Below, piece by piece: positions 1 to 12,099 of a DNA stretch of 64,000 nt. Under the pieces are notes generated by a model. It saw only the letters and a list, made by a program, of their open reading frames with translations, made no database searches and was not told the origin of the DNA. This DNA comes from Asterochloris sp. CNOR1 (taxonomy: Eukaryota; Chlorophyta; Trebouxiophyceae; Trebouxiales; Trebouxiaceae). The position numbers and the translations under genes are program-made. Location of the stretch: NCBI GenBank assembly GCA_963969365.1, contig OZ017748.1, positions 620,001-684,000 on the forward strand, in the 5' to 3' direction. Each line of letters opens with the position of its first letter. Position 1 is the first letter of the stretch.

Positions 1-380
1 CTTTGTTTTTGCCCAGTGTTCGCCAATAAGAGAAACTTTTCTGAAGCTGAAACTCGATAGCAGATACAAACTCAGCTATTGTGCCTCCGCCAGTCTGCAA
101 TGCTTGAATTCTATTCTGTCATCCCAAGAACTTTAACTTTAACTCTAGTAGCTGGCACTACCTCTGATGCCTTTAGTATCGTCTGTGTTTGTGATAGTCA
201 AGATGCTTTTCGCAGCGGCCAGAGCTATGGCTTTCAAGTAAAAAAGCAGAAAAAAGTTAACAATCTGCGTTTTGGAATGCTGCCGCCCGCTTCAGCATCA
301 GACACCTTGGTAGTAACATGATCTGATAAGAAAACGTAAGACACTCATAGGGCGGAGCTGGGGGAAGTGAGGCAAGCCAC
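1..380. other. Intergenic, 5' of uL22
   Basis: This stretch is visibly richer in A and T than the rest of the window and holds no exon I can support. The one short plus-strand frame here has no recognisable motif. It probably contains the 5' flank of the ribosomal protein gene that starts at 381, and possibly the end of a gene outside the window. Confidence 0.5.
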
Positions 381-2209
381 ATGAGAGGCTTGCAGGGCCT
401 GTGCACAAGCGTGCGCCAGGCTGCCATCAGTACAGGGCTGCAGCAGCTGGCAATGCCATCCTTACAACATGCGGTGCCATGGGGGCAGGGAGCAGCTCTT
501 CCCAGCTGTGCTTTGCAAGCAAGCAGCTGGCTACCATGCATCGCATCCAGCAGGGTGAGCATCAAGCCTCCCCCTGGCCCAGCCTTCCTGATGTCATTGC
601 ACTGTCTGCCTTGCATGCATGCCGGAGCCAGGGTGTGCACCCCCCGTGCATGTTGCGTTCTGCTTGCTGCGCTGCTCAGGCTGGCAAAGCATCAGTCCAC
701 AGGAGCAGTCTGTCGCCCAATGCATTGCTCATGTCCCTGCATGATCCAGCGGCAATGTGTCGACCATTGCATTTGCCCTGTCCTGCCTTGCAGGGCTTCA
801 GCGGCAGCTCCTTTGCTGCTCAGCCAGCACAGGGGCAGGGCACCACAGAGGGGGCACAGCTCAATCCTCTCTCCTTTTCGCCAGACCCGAGGAGCGTGTC
901 TCCTTTGGAGGGCGCCCCTGGTAATTATGAGTCAGATTGGGCAGGGGAAGCATGCCAGCAATGCTGTCTGACATGGTATGGGGTAGGTGGCAGCAGCCAC
1001 TCAGCGCTGCAAAGCTGCCCTGGCAGTCAAGGGCTCTAAGCATGCAAGCAGCGCATCTGCTGATGCATGCAGCCCTGCACCATGCGCAAAATGCGTGGTG
1101 ACCTGAGGCTTGCAGCCCAACCCCCCTATTGTTTCCATCGAGCCTTGCCTGCATTGGCAGCAGTGCATCAGACAGGGGCTTGCCACCTCAAATCAAAAAA
1201 CCCTTACAGCAGCAATTAGCATGCCACTACAAAGCATATTGCCCATCAGAATCTCAAGCCCTCTGTCTGCCCGTACGCACACCCCATTTTGTCCTCAATT
1301 ATAGTTGCTGAGTTCCAGATGGAGCGTCGTAGAGGACCTTGTCGCTCAGGCAGTGCTCAGGGGGGCCCTAGCAGTCTGTTACCGTGCATTTCCACATGTT
1401 GCCCTCACCAGCATTGCTTGTGGTGCAGGTGGGGCACCAGGGGAGGAGCCTGTCGCGCGGGCGGTGCTCAGGAAGACACACATCAGCCCCCAGAAGCTGA
1501 ATGACTTTGCTCGCGTTCTGCGGCGCCTGCATGTGGAGGATGCCCTGATCCAGTGTGAGGTGTCCCCCAAGAAGGCTGCCAGGATCTGCCGCAAGGTGGG
1601 CAGGAGCGAAATGTCGCCCAAACTCCCTAAGGTCATGACCTGTGCTGTCTAGGCCTCGTCTGACCTGGCACAGGATGGTTGTCATGAGCTGGGTTCATGC
1701 AGCAGTGAAGTTGTGCTGCATGGTGCTTGCAGCTTGCCGCTATTGTTGCCAGCGGCTGTGTTCAGGACCAGCAATGCGTTTGGCTGCAAGCAGAGTGTGC
1801 AGTCCCATGCTGCACCACGCCAATATCAAAGCTGCATGGAGCATACTTAGCCTGTCTCAGCATGTCCGTTGCCGCTTGCGTTGCTTTGCAGCTGCTTCTC
1901 CCTGTTCATCCTGAGGACTCTTCTTGCTGCCATGTGCTGTAGCTGCTGCTGTCAGCCCAGGCAAACGCCCAGAACAACCATGGGATGGACGTCGACAAAC
2001 TGCGCATAGACAAGATGTTTGTGGGCCATGGACACCATGAGAAGCGACCTGCACCGCATGGGCGAGGCAAGACTGGCACAATCCGCAAACCTCGCAGCCA
2101 CCTCACAGTGCTTTTGACAGAGGGTAGCACAAAGCGCATCACCAAGATTGAGCCTCCCATGATGCTGCGCCACCGGAAACACTTTGATCAAAATATGCTT
2201 CGCAGTTGA
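381..2209 (+). CDS. MRPL22: Organellar ribosomal protein uL22 (large subunit), nuclear-encoded
   Basis: Structural protein of the large ribosomal subunit lining the exit tunnel, here for an organelle. Proposed exons 381-473, 794-920, 1429-1595 and 1943-2209 join in consistent phases (0, 1, 0) to 217 residues. Exon 3 carries the uL22 signature around ARAVLRKTHISPQKL and SPKKAARICRK. Exon 4 continues with SAQANAQNNHGMDVDKL, KMFVGHGHHEKR and PRSHLTVLLTEGS, matching the family through to its beta-hairpin end. The first 31 residues (MRGLQGLCTSVRQAA...) have arginines and no acidic residues, like a mitochondrial or plastid presequence. I favour mitochondrial but cannot exclude plastid. Exons 3 and 4 are very secure. 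Exons 1 and 2 rest on phase and splice motifs only. A 111-bp partial copy of the exon 3 edge lies just upstream of exon 3. Confidence 0.88.
1331..1475 (+). repeat. 111-bp-spaced, in-frame duplication at the uL22 exon 3 edge
   Basis: The segment near 1332-1361 (gaggaccttgtcgctcaggc...) recurs at about 1443-1472 (gaggagcctgtcgcgcgggc...). The offset is 111 bp, a multiple of three, so both copies read in one frame: VAQAVLRGAL upstream and VARAVLRKTH in the real exon. The frame stays open across both. The upstream copy therefore looks like a decayed duplicate of the conserved exon start, now probably intronic or an alternative exon extension. Confidence 0.7.
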
Positions 2210-2779
2210 TGCTTGCTCTGCCAAACCCTTGAAATGATGTGGTTTTACTGATTGTTGCCTATGCCAACGCACTGCAGCTCTCAGGGTGCTGTGCCTTCAA
2301 AGGGGAGGTCAGCTCAAAACATAGACAGGATGGGCACCAAGACCTCAGCCAAACTGGGACATGTACAAAACCAGCAGTCATCATATGTAGCTGAGACTTT
2401 GAATGGAAATCAAAAGCATAAGACTGCCGCTGTACGTGGCAAGTCAAGTCTGCTTTGTTGAACAGGTGTGGGATGTACTCAGAGGCTGCAACGGCAGCCA
2501 GGGACAAGGACCAAAAAGCAGGCACCAATCGCCATGCTGAGGGAAGGGACAGATGCTTGGAACTGACACCAAAGTGCCTCTGTAGCTGTACAGCTTCATG
2601 TACTGGTCAGAGTTTTGGGGCTGATACAGTTCCTGGAGCCTGTTACGCTCTGTGAGGTGCTGGCAGGGTCATTATCAGACAGTCAAGGGAGCTTTTCAGC
2701 TCCACAGGCAGGGCTTGTCATGTTCAAGGGGTACAGGCGCGGCGTTCAGGGCTCCGGTGGGTTCCTGTGCATGGCAGTT
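2210..2779. other. Convergent intergenic region between uL22 and gene A
   Basis: About 570 bp between the stop codon of uL22 on the plus strand and the proposed stop of gene A on the minus strand. Short frames occur on both strands, but none shows a recognisable motif or a convincing splice context. It presumably holds both 3' untranslated regions. Confidence 0.5.
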
Positions 2780-5700
2780 TCAGGCGGCAAGCTGTGCGCC
2801 CCTGATGGCATCACACATGATGGTGGCGACCTGCAGGTAGGGCGGACAGCGGTCAGGGCCCACAGAGGATGTCAGTGAAGCAGTCAAGTGATCCCGACAA
2901 GGTACAGGGGGCAGGGCCTCAACTGCTGCTGCAGAGCACTGAGTGAAGTGGCCCTGTGTTCAAGTCCCAACTCTGACAGCTCAAGAGGCTGCTGAAGCAG
3001 CACGGTAGCCAGCTGCTGGCTCAGTCCCACGCCTGAGCAGGCCCCACACACGCGGCTTGCTGGCAAGCAGCCATTGCACATTGAGGTGCAGAGCAAGTCT
3101 GTTGGGTTGTTTGCAAGGGGTGACATATTGCCTCCAGTGCTTGAATGCGATAAGGGTGGCTCGTCACCCACCTCATGCAGGGAGTGAAGGCGCTCAGATG
3201 CCTCAGAGCTGAGGCAGTCCAGGTCAGCCTCATCGTAACTACTCATGCCCAGGGCCTCCTGGCGCCGAGCGACCAGCGTGAAGTACTGCTCTTGCGTCTC
3301 TCCAAGGGCAATCAGACGACTCTGCAGGCAGCCACATGAACAACCATGCAGTGCTGTTGAGGCTCGCCAAGGGGCCTGCAACAACTGCTGGAGCTCACGG
3401 GGCACAGCCCAGAGGCCCATGGGCCTCCTTTTGGAAAGTCTGTGCTGTGCTGAAGGCGGACACATGAGCAGGGATCAGACGAGGGTCACCAAGGGCCATG
3501 CAGCACCTGCCAAAGCACATGGGCACGACTGGGCTATGCTGACTGTGCAAGGCCATGCTGTGCTGTAAGCCCCAGCAGGTTAGTGCTTCGCAGAGCATCT
3601 CACCACAAGTGGGCAGCTGGCCTGCGTCTGGATGGTGATGGGCAGACGCGACTGGCTCAGCTCATAGTGCAGCAGGTCGCCGCTGGGCAGAGTCTGCAGG
3701 CAGGCAGCTTATAAGTTTGCTTCAAGAGAGTTGCTTGCAACGGCCAGTCAGCATGTGCCGCAGCAGCTACAGGCAACATGACTGCAAAATGCCTAGCCAC
3801 ATTGGCACCATGTATGCTCGAACACGCCAACCAGCAGCCGGCCAGCAAACTGCTAATGGCCAGACTGGCATCATGTGTGCTTGAAGAGGTCAGTCAGCAG
3901 CAAGCAGGCTTGGCAAGTAGCAGCACAGCTATCAAGTGATGGTTGAGACAGAGCGCCATGCAGAAGAAGACAACAGCACCTTCATGCTGCTGCACGCTGC
4001 ATGTAGCTCCCAAACCCCTCACTTCTGCTGTCACAGGTCAGGACAGTGCTGGCCTGTCAGGATGTGCAGGCCCGCCCACTCCTGGCAATGCAGATCCAGG
4101 GGAAGTTTAGTGCTTGCAGCCTGTCAGACAGCCGCCCACCTTGCAGCACAGCACCCGACGCGCAAATGGCTCCTTGATGAACCCGCAGGGCACATCGCTG
4201 TTGTTGGGCAGGCTGAATTCAGGACCCCACTCCAGATCACTGACCACCTGCAGTGCAGCATGTGCCATGGCTTCAGCAAAGAGACCATCTGCATGACTAA
4301 TGGAGCAAAGCAGCACACATACATACAGTGAAAGCACACAAGTTCATGTACTTTGCGCGGATAGCAGGATGCACGCCTGCCGTTCGCAGAGGCACGGATA
4401 GACATACAGCATGACTGCAGCTACCAGAGGGCACGCTCGCCTGCTGCTGGCTCGACAGCAGGCAGTTGGCGGCTGGACTGCTGTCTCTGCACAGTATCAT
4501 GCCTGTGAACATTGTGCAGCGCCATACACACCAAATGCCAGCTGCATTGCTTACCTGCTGCTGGCTGGAGAGCAGGCAGGTGGTGGCTGAGCTGCTGTAA
4601 AGGTGGCGAGCAGGGCGGCTGGAGGTGCTGAACAGGTATGGGGCAGCCAGCGGGCCGTGGGTTGCTGACACCACCTCATCTGACTGAGCGTCTGCATCAG
4701 ACCGCGGTAGACTTTGCTGGCAGCAAGCAGAAAGCCGCTGTGCAGCCTTGGCAGACTTTGCTTGCAGCAAGTAGACAGCTGCTGTGCAGCCCAAGCCACA
4801 GCAGGCTGCAAGAATAGGCCCCAGACCGTATAGGCCAGCAGGCAAGTGCAGGGTGGGCATGAAACCATGCAACAACAGCTGTGAAACACTTGCTGCAGAA
4901 GCTGCCTAATCAGGAGCTGGCAGGAGCTGGTGACAGCGTCGCAGCACCTTCTGACCAGACAACTGGGCAGGAAGAACCTGCCGGCAGAGCAAGGAGAGGG
5001 CATAACCTTGCAATCAAAAAAGGGCTGACAAGGTTTGCCATGGTTTCAGTTCAGCAGCGCACCTGAGGCTTGCTGCAGCACTCCAGCAGAGCCTGCCTCC
5101 CCCAGAGATGACAGCGCCTGAGCCAGCCGGGGCAGCAGGGACGCCTGGCACTGCAGAGTGACGATTGCGCTGCCGCGCTCGTCCACGGGCTGCACCAGAG
5201 TGCTGGTGATGCCTGCCCTGTGCACCTGGGGGCTATCAGCCTCCACCTGCGGGCAGGATGGCCAGCGCTTAGAGGCTCCTCAGCCTTGTGTAGCAGCTGT
5301 CAACGCTCCTGCCCTTGATCAGGCACGAATGACGATGTCTGCACAGTTCCAGATGCCGTGGACAGGCCATGCACCATATGGTGCTTCATTGAGGGACTTG
5401 TGATGTCGACATCAAGAAGGTAGCAACAGCCTTTCAGGACAGGAGCCCTCAAACTCGCCGTTGGGCCAGCTTATTGAAGGTGCAGGTGTGCACGGTCTGA
5501 AGCACGTGGCTATAGCAGACTGCGCTAAGCAGCAGGCAACGACCCAGTGCGAGCTGCAGGATGGCCTGGCAATGAGAGGACGGCTAGCAGTTGCCCTAGA
5601 GACTCACCACCAGGTAGCTCTTGCTCTCAGCATCAAACGGCAGCCCCGGCACAGCCAGAGGGTGCTCCAGGGCAGGGGCAAGGGCCAGGCCGCTGGTGCC

Positions 5701-8700
5701 ACCAGCCTCAGCCGCTGCTGCGGCAAAGGTGCCAGACTCCCCCGAGCATAATCTGCTCATGCAGCTCCTCCCGTCCTCGCTCCAGCAAACGCTGCTGACG
5801 CAAGCGGGCAGTGAACCAGCCCTCTTGGGGCTCCACGGTCGCCAGGAGGTCAGCTTGTCCGGGCTGCCAGCCTCAGACTCAGCTGAGCTTTCCACGTCAC
5901 TGTGGCAGGGCGACCTGGCCAGCAGGGTGTCTGGCCCTGTGACCTGCTCACTGCCTGCCATGGCCCCTGATGCCGCAGTCAGGCAGGACAAGCCTGGCCT
6001 GCCAGCGGCGGCAGCCGCCAACTGGGCCAACACACTCTCTGTGTGGAGTGGCAGAGACAGCAGTGCTGGAGAGGGGGCGGCGCCTGCCTCTGCCTCTCCC
6101 ACTGCAGCGAGGTCTGAGCAGCTGCCCGGCCGAACAGCTGTCTGGCGCCTGCACAACCCTGCACAGAGCAACACAGATGGGCAGTCAGCTTCAGCACAAG
6201 GGTTTGTAGACGTGCACGCACAGGGATGGTCACTTCAAGCACTCAAGCTGTGTGGACGTGCACAAAAGTCAGCAAATGAATGTGAAAGCCAGGGTGCACT
6301 CGTGCAGTCCAGGTACGGACGAGCTGCTGAATGAGGTTGTGGGGACCGCAGCTGCGACCTTGCAACACGCCTGACAGCCAGCGAGATGAAGGAAGGCAGG
6401 GTGCGCCCTAAGCTGTTCAAATAGGCAACCAATACATCTTTGGACCAGCTGGGCTTCACGGTTTGTGCAGCTGCAACCTTGCATCTGAGCAGGGCCGTGA
6501 CAAGCAACAGCGCCAGCAGAGGATCTCACCACCAGTCGGGACAGAGGTGCACCGCGTCGACAGGTCCTCCACCTGCGCCACCTGCCTGCTGCTGGCCGCA
6601 GCGGCAGGCAGAGCTGACAAGGACAAGTCATCACAGCGGCCCGCAAAGCACAGGTTGTCCCTGTGCAAGCCTGGGACGGACAGCGACCCCTTCTGCAGCG
6701 GCGTGCTGCCTGCGGACACCGGGCTGTAAATCTCCGATGGCGCCAGGACACTCTGAGCAGCTGCAGACTCCACGGGCTCACCTGCAACCGGGAGGAGAGC
6801 ACAACATTCCTGCTTGAACGCTCGGCATTGCAGTGCCTGAAAGTTTCTTAGCATCATTGCCTGCAGGGCTCTCAGCACTGGAGCGCATGAAAATCCTCAG
6901 CGGAGCGCTTTAGAGCATTTTCAGCAGGGCTGTCTGTAGACTTTCTCACCATTCCTGTCTATTTTCCAGTGCCCGAGCATCCCCCATCTCTGAGCACACA
7001 TGACCTGTCACCAACTGGCCTGCAGTCTGAGCAATTCAAGCAGGCAGCGCCCCCACCCTGCAGCCTGTCCAGCAAATTCGCGCAGAGTGCAACCGCCCAC
7101 CAAGGCTGTGGAGGCGTCCGTCCGCCTCTGCATCTGATGCCGGCGCCGACTCGTCGCTGCTGCTCCCCTGCAGGGGGCACAGGGTACTGATGGGGGAGCC
7201 CCGCATCTCAACCTCTGTGGGCTGCTTCTTGGCCCCGGCAGCCAGGCTGCCGGCAGGGCGGGCTGGCCCGCCGCTGTGACGGGCCACAACATGCCCAGGG
7301 GTTGAGGCGCTCCGCCGATGGCGATGGCCGGCTGTGGCCACCGCCTGCGTCATGAAGTGGCCCCTGTCTACAGCCTGCAGACAGACAGATCATGTCGTCA
7401 GGGAGTGGCGGTGCACAGAGCTGCTATTTAAGCCCCCACCATGGAGTGGCACCGGTTTACACCCTGTACGCAGGCAGCCAGGCAGATGGTAAGCGATTCA
7501 ACGTAGGGAGCAGCTGTCATAGCCAGCATCAGTAGGTGGCACTTGACCACAGCCTGTAGGCAAGCAGGTTCATACAACAATTGGTCATCACTGTCAGGAG
7601 GCAGATAGTGGGTCTTGATGTCATACTGCACCTAAGCGCAGCTGGATGAATGCATGATGCAGTCGGGAAGTGGAGGGACCGCACAGGCCTGCATCGGCGC
7701 CGCGCAGGCACAAACCAACTCAGCAGCACAGCACAGGCTTGACCCCACGTGAGCCACGGAACAAGCTGACAGGCAGGCTGAGCTTGAGAGGAGGCAGCAG
7801 CCGAACAGAGGGTCAGAGCCTGCCTCACCTTTGCTGCGCTGGGACTGAGGCTGGCGCCACGTGGCGATGAGGGGACGGACAGGGCTGCCTGCATCTTGGC
7901 ACTGGCTGCCAGCACACGCTGCCGCCGGAAGGTGGCGGCCTCTGCAGGGGTGCGCCACCAGCGCCTGCCCATCCTGGACAGACCCCCTGCGCCACCAACA
8001 GAGCGTCAGGAGGCCGGTTCAAGGGGGTACCCTTTATGTGGCGAGGAGATGGCAGGCCAGCTTCTGGGCCAGCTTCTGAGAGGTGTTGGGCTGTGTGCAG
8101 AGACCCCCACAGAGGTGGCAACCCGTGCAGAACCTCCAACAAAGACGCAGTGTTTGATCTTTTGCTTGGAAAGCCCTGAGCCAGTCCTAAGCCCTCCAAG
8201 GTGGAGATCTGATGCACAGCCCTCAAAAACGGCGCAGGCCTGGAAGGAGCTCTGCGTGTTTCGAGGACATAAGACCCCTGGCTAGGCCTGCAACGAGCCC
8301 ATGTTGCACTGCGCGCTGCACGCTAGAGCTGCTGATGTCTGCAAGGCACTGCACGCCACAAAGCAGCTCACCAAAGTGCGCAAGCGCCAGCAGATTGTGC
8401 ATGGCCATGCAGGTGGTGCCTGTGGAGATGAACGGCCGTGCATGGGCACACAGCCTGATGTGCAGTGCAGCGAGCGCTGGTGCTCAGATACAATTCCACA
8501 ATCAGACAGGTACCCACCTGGCACAGACAGGGCTGCGGCACTATCAGACTGCGTGCGCTTCAGGCTTGTCTGCGCCAGAGGGTGCTTGACATGCTCAGAA
8601 TGCGTCCACGTCAGGCGCAGGCGAGGTAGCGACTTGGCATGCTCCCAGGAGGCTGATGCAGCAACCCCTGCAGCAGGCACCAGGCACTCTAGAAGGCACC

Positions 8701-11700
8701 TCAGCACAGCACAGCACAGCAGATATGGAGTGTGGTGCCTGCTGGATGACGCTCTGAGCAGGCTTGACGAGACGCTGCACTGCGCCCAAAGCTGCCACAC
8801 CTGCAGGAGGCTTATCACGCGGTGCAGCGCAGCACAGAGGGGAGGTGGGTTAGCAGCGCCGCCCAAGTAGGCTGAACAAGCCGCTGCACCCTGCACTCCA
8901 ATTTAAATAGTGTGCACCAGGATGCCAGCACTCAGCTGCACCACCAAAGAAGCAAGCCCCACAAGTGCAGAGGCAACCTCACCACGAGGAGCCCCAGCTG
9001 CCAACGGGCCTCCAAAGGGCCCGTCCTCCAGAACGGTGTCCATCAGGTCGTCCAGGCAGCTGGTGTCCAGGCAGGTGGAGCTGGTGTCCAGGAGGCTGGC
9101 GCTTGTGTCCAGAATCCCGCCAGCCTGGCGGCAGCCGTGCCCAACAGCCCAGAGGGAGTCCTCTGTGGCGTCCAGCAGGTCCTGTGTGTCCAGCACCTGC
9201 AGGGGCCATGGGTGTAGTGCGCTGTTAGAGGCAGAAGGCCTTGTGCGCATCTTGGCACTTTAGCAGGTTCTGGGAGACCTAGGAGGTGCCAGGACATGTG
9301 CACAGTAGGTCAGTAAAGAGACTGTGCAGTCCACGGCCTGGCATAATGGGGGGGTCTGAAGCCACCTGCCGTCCAAATAAATTCTGCATGACCCCATCTG
9401 AGGTGACGTCACCGTGTGAGCTTGCGATTTCATCCTCCTCAGGCAAGTGCAACCCCCCGGGATTAGTATCCATTGGGCATGTAAAACTCAGAGGCGGCAT
9501 GCCAGTGGGCATGTGTCTTAACTTGAGGAAGTAGGAAGCATTCATAGTGACAGGCTGGCGGATCCTTGGGCGAGACAAGCCAGGACTGCTGCCTGGGCGG
9601 GGGGGCAGAGTAAGCCCGCAAGGGGCATGTGTGGCCCCAGATGCTGCGCTACTGCTGTTCAGCATTTTCCACCAGCATGCACTGCCCTGCTTATCCTGGC
9701 ACGGCAGGACGTCGCAGGGGAACACCATAGTCCAGGCGGCCCCCCCTGCCCCCTTTCCCCCAAGCTTACACGGGAGGCACTGCAGCACCAGCCACTGCAG
9801 CATGAGCAACCTAAGGCCCAGTGTACCCACCTTGGCAGTGGCAGATGTGTTGCCCAGCACAGCGGGCGCATTCACCCCTCTGAGCAGGGCAGCTGCTGCC
9901 TCCTCAGCCTGTGCCTGCCTCGCCCCCATAGCTTGCCTGCATCAGTGATAGGACAATAAGGGCTGTCAGGGAGAATGACCTAAGCTATGCAGCCCAAGAA
10001 ACCTCTGACACCTGGCTGTAGCTTGATGCAGCCAGCAGACAGCAGCCAGCTCGTGCAGGGAGCAGGATCTGTGGGGAGTGACCCCCCTGCACAGCACTAC
10101 ACCTGCAGGGGGTCACCCTACATGTGCTGTCATGGCTGGTGGTTATTACACATGCAGGCAAGGTTGACTAATAACCTACCAGGAGGATTGGTCAAGGGGG
10201 AGGCTGGCAGGCAGGTGCAGCAGCAGCATCCGGCATGCGCATAAGAGGGGTGGCGCTGTATGCAAACCTGAACAAAGGTGGGCACCAGAGGCTGCCCTGC
10301 GAACAGCCGGAGTCTGGCCAGCGGGTAACCCTGGCTCAACTGTGCGTGCAAATGGGACCCTCAGATCCCCCCAGGTAAGCAGCCCAGACCAGGCCGGCTG
10401 AGCAGGTGCTCCTGACAAGCAGGGGGAGCCATCCCATCCTGGAGCTGTCCTGGCATGCACCCGTGTCCCAACGGTTACCCTAACGAAAGTTGGTAGCAAC
10501 CTGCAAATACCTTCCCCTGCTGCCACAGCCCGCCTGCTTGGCACAGCATTCACCACAGCAAAAGCCAGGAGTCCTTTGGGCTGGCAACCAGGGTTGCACA
10601 CCAGCAGACCCGTGCGTTGCCTCCCCCCATCCAGCTCTCTCATGTCAGTGCTCCTCCAGGTGCCCCTGAGCGGCTGCTGGGCCCCACACACAGCAGCCAG
10701 CCCGGTGGGTGACTAGCATTGCTGCACAAGCCAGAAATCAACTCCCAGCACTCACTTGTCCCTGAGCAGGTCGCTCTCTTCGTCCCCGTCGCTCCACCAG
10801 GTGTCCCCCAGAGACTGCTGCGTATCAAACATGGCACTCCAGCCAAAGGCCGACTGGAACATGTGCTGCTGGGTGCCCACATCATAAAAGGAGCTGCTGG
10901 CGCTGGCCTGGCGGCTGATGGGCTTGCGGCTCCGACTGCGGCTGCGACGGAGGCCCCTGCTGGCACTGGCGGTGCTCTTGGGGGCCTCCAGCATATCGCT
11001 CATGCTCAAGAACAGGTCACTCTGCACTGACTCCAGAATGGAGGCTGAGGGCTGGTCCAGCGTGCGCTCTGCAGCAGGGGCAGGTTGACGCCTGCTCAGC
11101 TTGGTCTCCATGGGATTGCTGAGGAGCAGGGATGGTGCCCACCGGCCTGGGAAGACAGTCTGCACCCTTCAGAACAAAACAGGAGAGGGGCACAGGATAG
11201 CTCGAATACACGCTGTATGGTAGGGTCCTCAGATGAGGCATTGCGTGCAAATAGCTGTGCTGCTGGGCTTAGTAGATTCTGCAGCCCATGAGGGTCAGGG
11301 CCAGACTTCACTGCAGTGTGCTGGGTGATCTTCAAGAAGACAGCCCTGGCTGGATGACAGACCTGTCCTGGCTGACCAGCAGGCAATGTCAGATCAGCGT
11401 GCAGCAGTCTTGGAACGCAGCTGGGCATGCTCTGCACTTGCCTCGAGCCACCCAAGAATGACAGCCTTGTCGAGTCACTCATCTTGCCATGAGCATGCTG
11501 GGCAGTGCTTGAGAGAGGTACAGTGCATGTGCCTCTGAGACTTGTCAAGCCAAGTCCTGTACAACAGCTGGTGCGCAGCTCTGCTGCCTTGAATTCAGCC
11601 GAAGATGTGCACAATGTCAAGGGGGCATGACCTCTGACTTCAAAGTTGACAGGCCATTCCGGGGCTCACCAAAGGCTTCGACATCAGTAGATTCTAGGAG

Positions 11701-11733
11701 GGTGTCCAGCAGATCTGCGTTCTGGGAGCCCAT
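2780..11733 (-). CDS. Gene A: unknown multi-exon protein
   Basis: I do not recognise this protein. The start at 11733 reads MGSQNADLLDTLLESTD. Exons 11670-11733, 10756-11146, 9831-9936 and 8983-9196 join in matching phases (1, 2, 0), and a likely fifth lies near 8840. Further probable coding exons lie near 8310-8420, 7830-7975, 7050-7350, 6520-6780, 5600-6150, 5065-5250, 4120-4300, 3610-3690 and 2890-3321. A last exon at 2780-2830 ends RGAQLAA. The N-terminal third is rich in S/R (RSRSRSRK) and acidic-hydrophobic LLDT/LLDA/CLDD motifs. The middle is Ala/Ser-rich and probably disordered. Near 3650 an ordered stretch reads GDLLHYELSQSRLPITIQ. Whether all exons belong to one gene is not proven. 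Transcript data would settle it. Confidence 0.45.
4441..4605 (-). repeat. Donor-junction duplication in gene A
   Basis: A segment of about 45 bp starting ctgctgctggct occurs at 4441 and again at 4556, 115 bp apart. On the minus strand the 4556 copy ends in CAGCAG followed by GTAAGC, a good donor. The 4441 copy has CAGCAG followed by GCGAGC, so its GT has become GC. This looks like a tandem copy of an exon end plus splice donor in which one donor has decayed. Confidence 0.6.
4709..4797 (-). repeat. 44-bp tandem duplication in gene A
   Basis: Two adjacent units start agactttgctggcagcaagc (4709) and agactttgcttgcagcaagt (4753). Both end in gctgtgcagcc, with a few substitutions. The 44-bp period is not a multiple of three, and the location is probably intronic. 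Confidence 0.75.
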
Positions 11734-12099
11734 GGCCGCGGTCTGCTCAAACCTCCGCTCCCGCCGATGTGCCCAAACTTGGAGTTTGGCGCTGTGTGGC
11801 TGTTGAGGGTGGGGTGAGGTCAGGAGGTGACGAGCGCTGTACCTTGCTATGGCAGGAGTCTAAGGCTCCGACCAGTGTCGGAGGCTGGATCCAGTATTCT
11901 AAAGTCAAAATCCACGAGCTGCTGATTGAGGTGCTCAGATCGGATGGCATCCTCCGTGGGCATCCCTTGGCTCACTACGGTGCCTTGCGAGGTTGGAGAA
12001 CGATTGCATGGCAGTCCCACAATGCGGATGTGCATCCCAACAAGGCGTTCTTGCAGGCCACGGTAACCAAGCAGGACACAAAAGCTGTTGCGTGCGCTG
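11734..12099 (-). promoter_or_regulatory. Region 5' of gene A / 3' of DLH
   Basis: This 366-bp gap separates the stop of the dienelactone hydrolase gene from the start codon of gene A on the same strand. It should contain the 3' end of the former and the promoter of the latter. I see no distinctive promoter element. The assignment rests only on position. Confidence 0.4.
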
